Shown piece by piece: positions 29,885 to 39,268 of a stretch of DNA of 64,000 nucleotides. The translations under genes were made by a program, and so were the position numbers. The stretch covers positions 1 through 64,000 of the forward strand of contig NZ_JAJQVM010000015.1 of the NCBI RefSeq assembly GCF_021234875.1, read 5' to 3'. The DNA is from Marinibactrum halimedae (GTDB lineage Bacteria; Pseudomonadota; Gammaproteobacteria; Pseudomonadales; Cellvibrionaceae). The notes beneath the pieces are model-generated. The model was not told the DNA's origin. It saw only the letters and a list, made by a program, of their open reading frames with translations, and ran no database searches. Each line of letters begins with the position of its first letter. Positions within the stretch are counted from its first letter, which is position 1.

Positions 29885-32128
29885 ATGAAGATATCAACGA
29901 TGCCAGTATTCAGTAAAACACCAACACAACTGCATGTGATAACGTCCAAAACGGAGAGTGAATCTACCATGTTTCAGCATCAGCCCACTACGGATAAACG
30001 TACTACCTTATTCACTCGTTTCATCAAAAAACCGCTATCGGGCTGTGTAGGCTCTGCTTCTTCTGCAGCGGCTGCTTTAGCTCTGTTACCGTTGGCGCTG
30101 AGTTTGCCTGCGCAGGCAGCCGTCGTGAGTTATATCGATGAAGAGCACCCGGTTTCCCGGTTTGAGGTGAATGGTGACGGCACCGTGACGGATACCGTCA
30201 CCGGTTTGATGTGGGCCCAGTGTGAAGAGGGATTGAGTGGTGCCTTATGTGATACCGGAGCGTCTCAGTCCCAGTCTTGGGTGGCAGCATTAAGTTCTGC
30301 CCGCAGCAGTGACCTTGCGGGATACAACGATTGGCGGTTGCCAAACGTCAAGGAGTTGCAATCGTTGGTGGCTTACAACCGAGTGGCCCCAATGATTAAC
30401 GAAGAGGCCTTTCCGAATGCGTCTTCTGACGATTTTTGGACATCATCACCCAATGTGCAATCTCCCGGTGAAACGTGGTTTGTGGATTTTGACTTAGGCT
30501 ATGTTGATTACCAGTTTAGAAGTGTGCCATTTAAAGTACGTTTGGTGCGTTCTGGCATTGATGAAACCCAAGTGACGGCAGCGGACGTGCAAGACAATGT
30601 GACTCCTGCCACTGATGCGGGGGGCAATGAAGGTACAGATGGGCTTGATCCACGTGATGCTCATATCCAAGGCTTGATTGCCAATATGGGCTTAACGGGT
30701 GATCCAACAACAGGGCGTAATTTGCCCAGCATTGACAGCCCTCTCGCACAGTTGGGGAAGGCCCTGTTTTTCGCTCGTAATCTTGGGGGTGAACAAGAAG
30801 TGGCCTGTGCCAGTTGTCATCATCCTGCATTGGGTGGTGGTGATAACTTGTCGTTCAGTGTGGGTACGAATGCGGAAGATCTTTTTGGCAATGGCACACC
30901 CAATTTACTTGGGGTTGGCCGTCATCATTCCAGTGGTTATCCCCTCGTAGGGCGTAATGCTAATTCAGTCTTTAACATTGGGATGTACGATGTGGGCTTA
31001 TTCTGGGATTCTCGTGTTCAAAGCCAAGATGGAGAATTGGCGGCCATTGGTGCACGAGGCACTGAAGCGGGAATCATCACGCCAGACTCCCCAGATAATG
31101 CCACTCCCGATACGAATATTCCCGTTGGAGCCAGTTTAGCCAATGCCCAGGCGCGATTTCCAGTCACTGACGCTGCTGAGATGCGAGGTGAATTTGCAGC
31201 CGGTGAAGACAATCAAACGTACCGTGCCACCTTGGCAGCACGCTTGGCCAGCGATGAGTTAGCATGGGCGCCATTATTTGAAGCGGCCTACGGTGATAAT
31301 CAAGTTACTTTTGATCGTATCGCTGAGGCAATCGCGACGTATCAGGAATCTATGGTGTTTATTAACAACCCATGGAAGGCTTTCCTTGAGGGCAATAGCG
31401 ATGCCTTAACCGCTGAACAAAAAGATGGAGCCATTACGTTTTACACCGAAGTACAGCATGGTGGGGCAGGTTGTGCGGAGTGCCATTCTGGTGACTTCTT
31501 TACCAATGAATTGCCACATGTTATTGCCACACCGCAAATTGGCCCTGGTAAAGGGGACGGTGAAAATACAACAGAGGACTTTGGTCGTGAGCGTGTCACC
31601 GGTAATTCATCGGATCGATATAAATTTCGTACACCCACGTTGTTGAACGTGGAAGTGACTGCGCCTTATATGCACACTGGCGTTTACACTTCATTGGATG
31701 CCGTGATGGATCACTACAATGACCCTGCGTTTGAAATGCAGCGATTGTTTGGTGTGAATGTGCGCTCACAGACCGCCACCTTTGATGAAAGTGGCACTTA
31801 TTGCGAGCTTCCCCAAATTGCCAATGCCATGGCTAAAACAGGGCTGAGTTGTGCAGAGGTGTATGATGTATTAAACCCGAACGCTATCGAGAATAGCCGT
31901 GAAGCACTTATGGATGTAGTCGCTCGTGGCTCAACGGCGGTGTTGCAGAACATTGATATCAGTGATTACCACTTAGGGGCGATGACGGCATTTATGCGGT
32001 CATTGACAGACCCATGTGTGTTGGATCGGGCATGCCTAGACCCTTGGATTATTGATAGTGATAACCAAGCGACTTTCCCAGACAGCTTTCCTTTAATTGG
32101 AGTGGATGAGAGTCAAGCGGAGCTGTAA
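29885..32128 (+). CDS. DUF1566 domain fused to a di-haem cytochrome c peroxidase
   Basis: A 747-aa exported protein. An Ala/Leu-rich signal peptide ends near LPAQAAV (residue 80); an internal ATG at 29969 could be the true start. Residues about 85-225 form a DUF1566 domain (VTDTVTGLMWAQC, GYNDWRLPNVKELQSLVAY, DFWTSSP, VRLVRSG). Residues about 280-720 match bacterial di-haem cytochrome c peroxidases/MauG proteins, with haem motifs CASCH (308-312) and CAECH (530-534), LGKALFFARNLGG, and FRTPTLLNVEVTAPYMHTG. It should act in the periplasm on peroxide or by oxidising a partner. A strong terminator follows. The fusion is unusual; a partner role with the preceding lipoprotein is inferred. Confidence 0.85.
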   Translation: MKISTMPVFSKTPTQLHVITSKTESESTMFQHQPTTDKRTTLFTRFIKKPLSGCVGSASSAAAALALLPLALSLPAQAAVVSYIDEEHPVSRFEVNGDGTVTDTVTGLMWAQCEEGLSGALCDTGASQSQSWVAALSSARSSDLAGYNDWRLPNVKELQSLVAYNRVAPMINEEAFPNASSDDFWTSSPNVQSPGETWFVDFDLGYVDYQFRSVPFKVRLVRSGIDETQVTAADVQDNVTPATDAGGNEGTDGLDPRDAHIQGLIANMGLTGDPTTGRNLPSIDSPLAQLGKALFFARNLGGEQEVACASCHHPALGGGDNLSFSVGTNAEDLFGNGTPNLLGVGRHHSSGYPLVGRNANSVFNIGMYDVGLFWDSRVQSQDGELAAIGARGTEAGIITPDSPDNATPDTNIPVGASLANAQARFPVTDAAEMRGEFAAGEDNQTYRATLAARLASDELAWAPLFEAAYGDNQVTFDRIAEAIATYQESMVFINNPWKAFLEGNSDALTAEQKDGAITFYTEVQHGGAGCAECHSGDFFTNELPHVIATPQIGPGKGDGENTTEDFGRERVTGNSSDRYKFRTPTLLNVEVTAPYMHTGVYTSLDAVMDHYNDPAFEMQRLFGVNVRSQTATFDESGTYCELPQIANAMAKTGLSCAEVYDVLNPNAIENSREALMDVVARGSTAVLQNIDISDYHLGAMTAFMRSLTDPCVLDRACLDPWIIDSDNQATFPDSFPLIGVDESQAEL

Positions 32129-32163
32129 GTCGCACCATTTTTAAAGCGGCAGTAAAAAATAAT

Positions 32164-32190
32164 AAAAAACCCTGCATGGCAGGGTTTTTT
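32164..32190. terminator. Bidirectional intrinsic terminator
   Basis: AAAAAACCCTGC (32164-32175), loop ATG, GCAGGGTTTTTT (32179-32190). A perfect stem with A and T tracts on either side. It ends the peroxidase gene and can also serve the leftward helicase gene. Confidence 0.93.
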
Positions 32191-32228
32191 ATTGATGGGC
32201 AGTCACTTTATTTAGTAGGACATTATTA

Positions 32229-32254
32229 AGTAGGACTTTTCAGTAGGACTTTTC
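32229..32254. repeat. 13-bp tandem repeat, two exact copies
   Basis: AGTAGGACTTTTC at 32229-32241 and 32242-32254, with a third partial start at 32214. Lies between the terminator and the helicase 3' end. Confidence 0.85.
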
Positions 32255-32280
32255 AGTTTTTGATTTCTTGGGGCTTCTTA

Positions 32281-32356
32281 AGGCTTTTGGGGTTTCTTAA
32301 GACTTTTTAGGTTTCTTAAGACTTTTTAGGTTTCTTAAGACTTTTTAGGTTTCTTA
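32281..32356. repeat. 19-bp tandem repeat spanning the helicase stop codon
   Basis: AGACTTTTTAGGTTTCTTA occurs three times exactly (32300-32318, 32319-32337, 32338-32356) with a diverged copy at 32281-32299. The copy nearest the gene encodes the last residues (KKPKKS) and the middle copy holds the stop codon. Because 19 is not a multiple of 3, added copies shift frame and set the C-terminus. Confidence 0.93.
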
Positions 32357-33726
32357 AGAGGAGCAAAGCCGTCTCCGAAACTGCCAGGTTCTGCAGCGTC
32401 TTTCTTGGCATTGCTGGCGGGCCCAAAACGTTTGGGTCTTCCTTTATTAACGGTATCCCGTGCGCGAACCTTGGCTTTTTTCTTGCCATCGTTTTTTTGA
32501 TGGCGCGTAGTTGTTTTGGTCTTTTTCTTGGTTCCGGCGGCTTTCCCAGAGCTTTTCACTTTGTCTGGGCCTTTGTATTTCGCCTCCAGTCCTTTGAGGC
32601 TGATTCTTTCAAAATTGCTCCCGGTAAAGCGTTCGCAGCGTGCTTTATTATTCCAATCCGCTGGGGTGATAAAACAAATGGATACCCCTTCATTACCAGC
32701 TCGACCCGTGCGACCACTGCGATGAACGTAATCGTCTGGGCTTCTTGCCATATCAAAATGAATGACCAACTCCAGATCTTTGACGTCTAATCCACGGCCT
32801 GCTAAGTCGGTGGCCACCAATACTTTCACCTTGCCTTGGCGGAAAGCGTTCATCACACTAAAGCGTTGGTCTTGGGTGAGGTCGCTGTGCAACGTCCCTG
32901 CCTCAAAGCCGTAATAGGCTAATAACCCCCTTAGTCGATTGGCCTCGTTTTTGGTGTTGGTGAAAATCAACGCTTTATTGAATGATCTGTCGTTCAGCAG
33001 CTTTTTTAGGGCTAATTGTTTGTGGTGCGTATCATCGCTTAGAAGATACTGATGGCGAATGTTGGAATGACCACTACGAGGGGCGTCTACTTCCAGTGTC
33101 TCGGGCTCACTTAAATAGCGCTGGGCAACTTTGATTACCCCTGGGTGAGATAAGGTCGCTGAAAATAACAGAGTTTGTCGTTCTTCATTAGATGCGGTAA
33201 CGATTTTGCCAACATCCTCAGAAAACCCCATATCCAGCATACGGTCTGCTTCGTCCAGTACTAGAAATTCTAAATCATTGAGGTCAGTAGAATTGCGGCC
33301 TAAGTGTTCAATAATTCTTCCGGGGGTGGCAACAATAATTTCTGGGTTTTTGCGCAGTAGGGATGCCTGAAATTTAAAATCGTCCCCGCCGGTAATCTGA
33401 CAGTATTGAATTTTGGTAAAACTGGCGAGTTGCTTGATGTGTTTTCCTACCTGTTGTGCCAACTCTCGTGTTGGCACCACAATTAATCCTCGTGCGCCAC
33501 TGTTCGGTGCGGGTGTGTTGAGCATCTTATCCAGCATTGGCAAAAGGTAAGCAGCGGTTTTTCCGCTACCGGTTTCCGCGCTGGCCAAGAGGTCTTTTCC
33601 TGCCTTAATTAGAGGCAAGGCGTGAGCTTGAATGTTGGTTGGGCGTTGCAGGCCGCCGGCTTCGAGTGCTTTTAATAGGCGTTCATGCAAAGTAGTTTCG
33701 CTAAAAAGTGGGGCTTCAGGAGCCAA
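32335..33726 (-). CDS. DEAD-box RNA helicase
   Basis: A 463-aa ATP-dependent RNA helicase with all core motifs: Q-motif region (LFSETTLHERLLKALEAGG, RPTNIQ), motif I AETGSGKT (50-57), PTRELAQQ, TPGRII, DEAD in VLDEADRMLD, SAT, and motifs IV-VI ending HRSGRTGRAG. After about residue 385 a Lys-rich tail (GTKKKTKTTTRHQKND, KPKKS) should bind RNA. The core resembles the SrmB/RhlE group of ribosome-assembly or mRNA-decay helicases, but the subfamily cannot be fixed by eye. It ends inside a 19-bp tandem repeat. It has its own upstream region of about 370 nt. Confidence 0.93.
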   Translation of the reverse strand: MAPEAPLFSETTLHERLLKALEAGGLQRPTNIQAHALPLIKAGKDLLASAETGSGKTAAYLLPMLDKMLNTPAPNSGARGLIVVPTRELAQQVGKHIKQLASFTKIQYCQITGGDDFKFQASLLRKNPEIIVATPGRIIEHLGRNSTDLNDLEFLVLDEADRMLDMGFSEDVGKIVTASNEERQTLLFSATLSHPGVIKVAQRYLSEPETLEVDAPRSGHSNIRHQYLLSDDTHHKQLALKKLLNDRSFNKALIFTNTKNEANRLRGLLAYYGFEAGTLHSDLTQDQRFSVMNAFRQGKVKVLVATDLAGRGLDVKDLELVIHFDMARSPDDYVHRSGRTGRAGNEGVSICFITPADWNNKARCERFTGSNFERISLKGLEAKYKGPDKVKSSGKAAGTKKKTKTTTRHQKNDGKKKAKVRARDTVNKGRPKRFGPASNAKKDAAEPGSFGDGFAPLKKPKKS

Positions 33727-34102
33727 GAGAAAATCCTCAGTGGTCGATATGTATATTCAATAATAAAAAAGTGTTTATAAAACTGTAACAGAAATAGGCC
33801 TTTGGGTCAGTTTGTTGTTCTAGTTGTGGTTTTGGTCAATAGTATTGCCCTCTCAGGGTTAGGGGTATGAGGGTACTTGGTTTCTCATGACAGTATGGCG
33901 CAGAGTTCATGCCAGTGTTGGTTAATACGTTTATTGGTCAATACACTTTTTAGCCAATACACTTTAGAAAAATCAGAGTCGATATTGAGTGGCGATCGGC
34001 TTTACTCGTTTTAGTGACAGTGGACTTATGGCCGCTCCATAAAAATAGAAAACATTGATGAAAGTATGCAAAAAAGTACTGAATAGAGGGTTAGGTATCA
34101 TT
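33727..34102. other. Intergenic region before the MBL-fold gene
   Basis: About 375 nt between the divergent helicase and MBL-fold genes. It holds a degenerate 16-bp duplication (TGGTCAATACACTTTT at 33935-33950, related copy at 33951-33966) and presumably both promoters. No operator-like palindrome or RNA gene was recognised. Confidence 0.5.
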
Positions 34103-35017
34103 ATGAATAAATTTAAAAGAAGTGCATTCGGGGTAAAGTTCGCTCTAGTGTTGGTGGGTTTTATTATCGTGAGCTCTGTGGTAGCAGATAATCATCAAGA
34201 ATCCAAGTCAGGTGTTAAGGTCGAGTCAATCCGCGATGGGTTGTATATGTTGCAAGCTAAAGGGGGAAATGTTGGCGTCTTTATCGGTGAAGATGGGGTT
34301 TTCGTTATTGATGACGGATATCAAGAGGTCGGCCCAGCTATTTTGTCTGCCATTCAAACCATTACTCCACAACCCGTTTCTTATTTGGTCAATACCCACT
34401 GGCATGGTGATCATACTGGTGGTAATGAACACATAGGAAAGTCCGGTGCCACGATTGTTGCCCACGATAATGTCAGAGCACTATTGAAATCGGGCTCACG
34501 CTTAGAAATCTTTAATACGGATTACCCAGGTTTGCCGCCGGTTGCGTTACCGAAAATTACGTATAACGATGCCATGACTTTCCATTGGAATGGTGACACC
34601 GTGGTATTACAGCATTATGCCAATGCCCACACCAATGGTGATGGAGTCATTTTTTTCGAAAAGGCCAATGTAGTACACACTGGTGACGTATTTTTTAATG
34701 GATTTTACCCATTTATTGACGCTGAGCATGGGGGCAGCATCAAGGGAATGATTAAAGCAGTCGATGCTATATTAGCGCGCAGTAATGACAAGACTCTCAT
34801 CATCCCAGGCCATGGCCCTTTGAGTTCAAAAAAAGAATTACAGAATTATCGTGAGATGTTGAATAAAGCAGTTCAGTTGATTGAACCTCTAAAAAAGCAG
34901 GGACTATCGATGGCTGAAGTAATTGAGCGTAAACCGACCCAACCGTTGGATGCGAAATGGGGTAAAGGTTTTTTGAGTCCAGACCTTTGGACGCGAATAG
35001 TGTACAACGCACTGTAA
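34103..35017 (+). CDS. Exported MBL-fold metallo-hydrolase
   Basis: A 304-aa metallo-beta-lactamase-fold protein. The start is ATG 34103, behind TTAGGT, giving a signal peptide (MNKFKRSAFGVKFALVLVGF, cleavage near SSVVA); a longer frame from 34055 would bury it. The dinuclear metal motif is NTHWHGDHTGGNEH, with further ligands in HTNGDG, HTGDVFF and the final IIPGHGPL. The layout matches periplasmic MBL-fold hydrolases of the SoxH/quinoprotein-relay kind, so the substrate is unknown; beta-lactamase activity is not indicated. Monocistronic by context. Confidence 0.85.
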   Translation: MNKFKRSAFGVKFALVLVGFIIVSSVVADNHQESKSGVKVESIRDGLYMLQAKGGNVGVFIGEDGVFVIDDGYQEVGPAILSAIQTITPQPVSYLVNTHWHGDHTGGNEHIGKSGATIVAHDNVRALLKSGSRLEIFNTDYPGLPPVALPKITYNDAMTFHWNGDTVVLQHYANAHTNGDGVIFFEKANVVHTGDVFFNGFYPFIDAEHGGSIKGMIKAVDAILARSNDKTLIIPGHGPLSSKKELQNYREMLNKAVQLIEPLKKQGLSMAEVIERKPTQPLDAKWGKGFLSPDLWTRIVYNAL

Positions 35018-35223
35018 AAGCGTTTTATACATTATCGGAATAAATCAAAGTTTAACCTATCCAAGAATCTACTTGTTAAATGAAGGCGTAAAAGTCATAA
35101 CTGTCACAGAGGCTACCTATACTGTGATAAATGCCGTATCTTGAGCAAATACAGTTGTTCGCACTTTTTGGGCGATGTAGGGGGTGTCGAGTACGGTTAA
35201 CCTCGTCTGAAAAGGACCCTGCT

Positions 35224-35532
35224 ATGTTACATATTGAACAATTGAAAAGCGTTCCCATGAGTGTTAAATGTCTGCACATTCACTCCCATGAAGGAGGCAT
35301 TTACCTCGTGGAAATGGAGTTTGATAGCCAGAGAGAATTTATTGCCGGTGGTAATGGTCGACCCTTACATTTTGCCAGTGTGGAAGATGTACGCCGTAAA
35401 TTAAATAGCTGTAAACCCGAAAAAGTAAAATTGGTGCATCACTCTGCTTATGGAGAAATGATAGGATTAAGCTCAGATGCCATCGAGCCCATGGAGCTTG
35501 AAATTCCTTGGGTGGTAGAGCAGGTACATTAA
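35224..35532 (+). CDS. DUF6482-type small protein
   Basis: A 102-aa protein (MLHIEQLKSVPMSVKCLHIH...). The sequence EGGIYLVEMEF, NGRPLHFASVEDVRRKL, and KLVHHSAYGEMIGL fits the DUF6482 family of short proteins found in halophilic and marine Gammaproteobacteria. ATG 35224 is chosen because AAAAGGACC precedes it; the frame extends upstream without a ribosome site. Function unknown, no export signal. Confidence 0.65.
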   Translation: MLHIEQLKSVPMSVKCLHIHSHEGGIYLVEMEFDSQREFIAGGNGRPLHFASVEDVRRKLNSCKPEKVKLVHHSAYGEMIGLSSDAIEPMELEIPWVVEQVH

Positions 35533-36075
35533 GTAGCTAAAGGACCGCTGCCCAAATCAAACATAACCAAATAATGCCTTTTTACTGATTGATTATGAAA
35601 AGGGTAATTTTTTCTACTAAGCCATTTAATGGTCTGCCGTTTAAAGGGCTGATTTCAAAGAGATCAGTCCATTTTTGAAATACTTTTTCTCCTTTCTCCT
35701 TTCTCCTTTTTCCTTTACTCCTTTCTTGTAGTTCGACTTAATTACTCCTCTTTACTTTTCTTTTCTCTTTTTTTATTGCTATTCAATTCGGTATTATGGC
35801 ATTTGCTCAATGTATTTAAAAAAGGGTTTGTTTTTTTATTTTTGAGTTTATTGGTGGTAATTATAATCTCTTTTGAGAGTGGTTGTTGGGTGAAGTGATT
35901 TTTTCATGACCGAGTGATTTGATTTTACCAAAATAATTTTTTTATCTCTCCGTATTATCAATGAAATATTTTTTATCGTGATAAATCTTGATAAAATATT
36001 CTCTGTGCAGTGTAAAAAAATGTGCAAAATCACAGCGTTGTCTACTGTTAATTAATTTTATTGGGAGAGATTTTC
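35533..36075. other. AT-rich intergenic region before the heparinase-like gene
   Basis: About 540 nt, strikingly AT-rich compared with flanking genes. A pyrimidine-rich heptamer repeat (CTCCTTT and variants) lies at about 35689-35724. Several A/T tracts and possible promoters can be seen, but no gene, operator or RNA is recognised. Confidence 0.5.
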
Positions 36076-38595
36076 TTGAATAGAAAAATAGTAAAGTATT
36101 TATTAATTTGTCCTTTCTTTTTGTTATATCTTAGTTCATCCAATGCAGCCGTGACGCTTGATGAGGCGACCATACGGTCACAACTTAAGGCGCTTTCTGA
36201 GCGAAGTGAACCTTATTTATTATTTCATGATGGTCCCAAAGAAATATTTGTTGAGAAAGCGCTGCAATTTGATCCCAGTTATCTTGATACGTTAGAAACA
36301 CGTTCCAAAGTGATTTCTGATGCACAATATGGATTATACGCTCCTATATTTGCTCATTTAACTAACCCTGCAGAAAGTCAAAAAGAAGCCATTTCCTCTC
36401 AATTCTGGGCGAATTACAATAAGCAGAAAGAGAGAGCAACGTTAGATCGTGCAAGACGTTATCAAGGGGCGGCGCTCAGAGAAGTCTGGCGCTGGTTAAT
36501 TAATTATCACTTTACTGCATCTTTCGGGTACTCAACGGAAGATCAAAAAAATGAGTTATTTGACTACACCTCTGAAATTGCAGAAATTCTGTACAATTCC
36601 GATGGTATCGCAACCGCCGGTATTCCTCGTACTTTGTCTAACATTGGCGGCATTAACGATTACAGTAAACACAATTACCATGCGGAAAACATTGCCATTT
36701 TAATGTATTACGCCATGGTTTTTCCTGATGCGCCTAACGCTGCTGAGTATTTAATGTTTGGCTTGCGTGAGTTTGAAAATCTTATGGCAGAAGGGGTTTA
36801 CGATGGTGGAGCGTGGAATGAATCTCCTCGCTACCAAGGCGCAATTTTAAGAATCTTAATTCCTGTTTTGGCAGATGTGAAAGCGTTATTTGGCATCGAT
36901 CAATTTGAAAATACCAATTTCAAAGCGATGCTGCGTTGGTTGATGTTGGCGCAAACTCAAACGGTGAATGACTCGATAGCAGGTGATTCAATCTACGGTT
37001 ATGGGCGTATTCCAGCGGTTGGTGATTCCATTTGGACTCGCGAATGGTATTTATGGTGCTTGTATGCGGCGAAACACTATAAAGACACTTCGCCAAAGTT
37101 TGCACGCAATCTTATGTATGCATGGGAGCAAGCGGGTTCACCAACCATCTCTAATCTCAGTCGTGAGGCTTTCACTGTCGCCGATTTCGATTTGTCTATC
37201 GCCCCAGTCCCTCATTCTAGGTTGAATAAGAGCTTTGTGTTATCTCAGCGCAAAGGGCATGTGGTAATGCAGAGCGACCGTGGAGACGATAACCAACAGT
37301 GGGTCTTTTTCCGCTCGGGTGAAACGTCACAAACGGTGATTCCTATCTCACGTCATGAACATGCGGATCACAATGGTTTTAGTTTGTTTTCATTTGGTTA
37401 CCCCGTTGTTCTAGACCCAGGTATTTCGCGTTATACCGAAGGTGGCGCGAACAACTACCGTGCAGCACCGGTACACAGCACTGTAGATTTTGCAAAGCAT
37501 TTGGACCCGAATCCGTTATTTACTGCCATTTGGTCTGAAGAAGACATGGAGCACACCATTATTTCTGGTGAAATCAAAAGTTTTACCACCAATGATCAAT
37601 TTGATTTGGTCATTGGCCGAGCCGAAAAAGATGGCTGGCATAATGGCTTCCCTTTCTCTAGCCCAGAGAATTACACAAGACAATTCTTTTTTGCGAAACC
37701 TAACTATTTCGTCATTCGCGATGACATCAGTGATGAAGGTGTTGCCGATTACTATTTGAACCTGTTGGCGCAATACAGTGAACGTGACAGTCGCGGTAAT
37801 GAAGTGGTCTTTAATCACGATGCTGGTTTTAAATTGAAAGTGATTTTCTTAAATCACAAAGGTGTTCAGTTTGAAATTGGAGAAACGTCGTTGGCCGATG
37901 TGCCTGAGTGGGGTGATCGTCTCACGCAATTGAAAGCCGAACGTCGTGATGGCCGTGATGGTTTTGTTACGCTCATTTATCCTTATCGCGATAAAGAGCC
38001 TGATTTAAACGCTTTTTATAACGGTAGTGACAAAATTTCTGTGATTCGTGGCGAGTGGTTGGATGAGATTTCATTCCAGGGGGACAATTGGTCGATGCAA
38101 ACCCTGTTAGCGGAAGGCAATACCCATTTGCATAAAGCGGGTCATTTGTATCATCAAAATACCCTGTCTGGCGGCCCTCATGGTGATGACTTTGACGATT
38201 TTTACAATGTTCAAGCATTGTTAGAGGCGGGCAGATCGGCTCAGCCAGTGCGTGTAGAGGTCAGAGCAGGTCGACGAGTGGATTCTATTCAGTTCCATTA
38301 TGATAACTACTCTGCACCGCGCCATGGTGGCAGTGGTGGTTCGAGTCGTGGATTTACCTTAAACCCTGGGCAAACCATTAAAGAGATTCATGCTTACAAT
38401 GGTCAACGCAGCAATCGTACTCGTGTTTTCGGATTAAAATTCGTTTTAAACGATGGCACTGAGTACGGACCTTACGGCTCAACTACTAATGATGTCACGA
38501 TCTTAGGTGGTGAAAACGGTGCGGATATTGTGGGTTTACATGGTCGTAGCGGTTCAGAGCTGGATCGACTAGGTGTGGTTTTATTGGCGGACTAG
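36076..38595 (+). CDS. Exported heparinase II/III-like polysaccharide lyase with C-terminal jacalin-like lectin domain
   Basis: An 839-aa secreted protein. TTG 36076, 6 nt after GGGAGAG, starts a clear signal peptide (NRKIVKYLLICPFFLLYLSS, ending near SNAA). Residues about 30-370 resemble the alpha-toroid of alginate lyase/heparinase families (YSKHNYHAENIAIL, GGAWNESPRYQG). The heparinase II/III beta-sandwich follows with SRHEHADHNGFSLFSFGYPVV and LDPGISRY. The last 110 residues (GRRVDSIQFHYDNYS, GGSGGSSRGFTL, GETIKEI-like GQTIKEIHAY, RVFGLKFVLNDGTEYGPYG) match a jacalin-like lectin fold. It probably cleaves an acidic polysaccharide; the sugar cannot be told. A solitary gene with its own terminator. 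Confidence 0.8.
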   Translation: MNRKIVKYLLICPFFLLYLSSSNAAVTLDEATIRSQLKALSERSEPYLLFHDGPKEIFVEKALQFDPSYLDTLETRSKVISDAQYGLYAPIFAHLTNPAESQKEAISSQFWANYNKQKERATLDRARRYQGAALREVWRWLINYHFTASFGYSTEDQKNELFDYTSEIAEILYNSDGIATAGIPRTLSNIGGINDYSKHNYHAENIAILMYYAMVFPDAPNAAEYLMFGLREFENLMAEGVYDGGAWNESPRYQGAILRILIPVLADVKALFGIDQFENTNFKAMLRWLMLAQTQTVNDSIAGDSIYGYGRIPAVGDSIWTREWYLWCLYAAKHYKDTSPKFARNLMYAWEQAGSPTISNLSREAFTVADFDLSIAPVPHSRLNKSFVLSQRKGHVVMQSDRGDDNQQWVFFRSGETSQTVIPISRHEHADHNGFSLFSFGYPVVLDPGISRYTEGGANNYRAAPVHSTVDFAKHLDPNPLFTAIWSEEDMEHTIISGEIKSFTTNDQFDLVIGRAEKDGWHNGFPFSSPENYTRQFFFAKPNYFVIRDDISDEGVADYYLNLLAQYSERDSRGNEVVFNHDAGFKLKVIFLNHKGVQFEIGETSLADVPEWGDRLTQLKAERRDGRDGFVTLIYPYRDKEPDLNAFYNGSDKISVIRGEWLDEISFQGDNWSMQTLLAEGNTHLHKAGHLYHQNTLSGGPHGDDFDDFYNVQALLEAGRSAQPVRVEVRAGRRVDSIQFHYDNYSAPRHGGSGGSSRGFTLNPGQTIKEIHAYNGQRSNRTRVFGLKFVLNDGTEYGPYGSTTNDVTILGGENGADIVGLHGRSGSELDRLGVVLLAD

Positions 38596-38633
38596 AAGTT
38601 TAGCTTATCGCCTTTCAAGTAAAAGAATGAAAA

Positions 38634-38662
38634 AACACCCAGCCATTGAGCTGGGTGTTTTT
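38634..38662. terminator. Bidirectional intrinsic terminator
   Basis: AACACCCAGC (38634-38643), loop CATTGA, GCTGGGTGTT (38650-38659), then TTTTT; A-tract on the left. A perfect 10-bp stem that ends the heparinase-like gene. Confidence 0.92.
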
Positions 38663-38735
38663 TTATGATTGGTTATAATTTTCTTAGTTGTTGTTTCTAT
38701 ATTTCTCGTTTGGCAGATGCTTAAAGTTACAACGA

Positions 38736-39212
38736 CTATGATTTATCGTTTTTTAAGAATAAAACCCTTTTCTTCAGAGCTTCGTTGACTTTAGCGTAGC
38801 TTACTTCCATTTGGCTGTGATCCCAGAATGGGACATATAAGCCTTTGTAGTCTTCGTGAATGGTGACTTTAGTTCCTTCGGGAACCTGTTCGAGAGTGTA
38901 ACTGTGGTCAAAAGTAATTATACCCCAGGTGCCGCCATACTGATTAAGCAGCTTTTCGGGTACGACTTGTTTTACTTTTGCTTTGATTTCATATTGCTTT
39001 CCACTTGGTTCTTTAAATTGCATGACCACTTTTCCTCCCTCAATAAATGTCCCTTGGGGGTCGAGAATGACTGGGTTCCATTCAGCATAAGCACTGGTAT
39101 TGGTCAGGACTTCCCATACTTCATTGGGGGAGGCTTCAATTACAATTTCATTATTGACAGAAGCGCAGCTAATTAATCCTAATGAAATTAAGCCTAAAAT
39201 AATCTTCTTCAT
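38736..39212 (-). CDS. START/SRPBCC-domain lipoprotein
   Basis: A 158-aa protein starting MKKIILGLISLGLISC, a lipoprotein signal with lipobox LISC (C16). The remainder is a polyketide-cyclase/SRPBCC fold: EVWEVLTNTSAYAEWNPVI, GGKVVMQFKEPSGK, TFDHSYTLEQVPEGTKVTI. Such domains bind hydrophobic ligands. ATG 39212 is preferred over an upstream start because it gives the complete lipobox signal. It is the last gene of the leftward unit behind the second Cys-hydrolase, so it may be TetR-controlled. Confidence 0.75.
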   Translation of the reverse strand: MKKIILGLISLGLISCASVNNEIVIEASPNEVWEVLTNTSAYAEWNPVILDPQGTFIEGGKVVMQFKEPSGKQYEIKAKVKQVVPEKLLNQYGGTWGIITFDHSYTLEQVPEGTKVTIHEDYKGLYVPFWDHSQMEVSYAKVNEALKKRVLFLKNDKS

Positions 39213-39268
39213 GAAAATTCTCATTGTATGGGGAGGTTTATCAACCCCCTCCATTGATTTTCGAAAAG

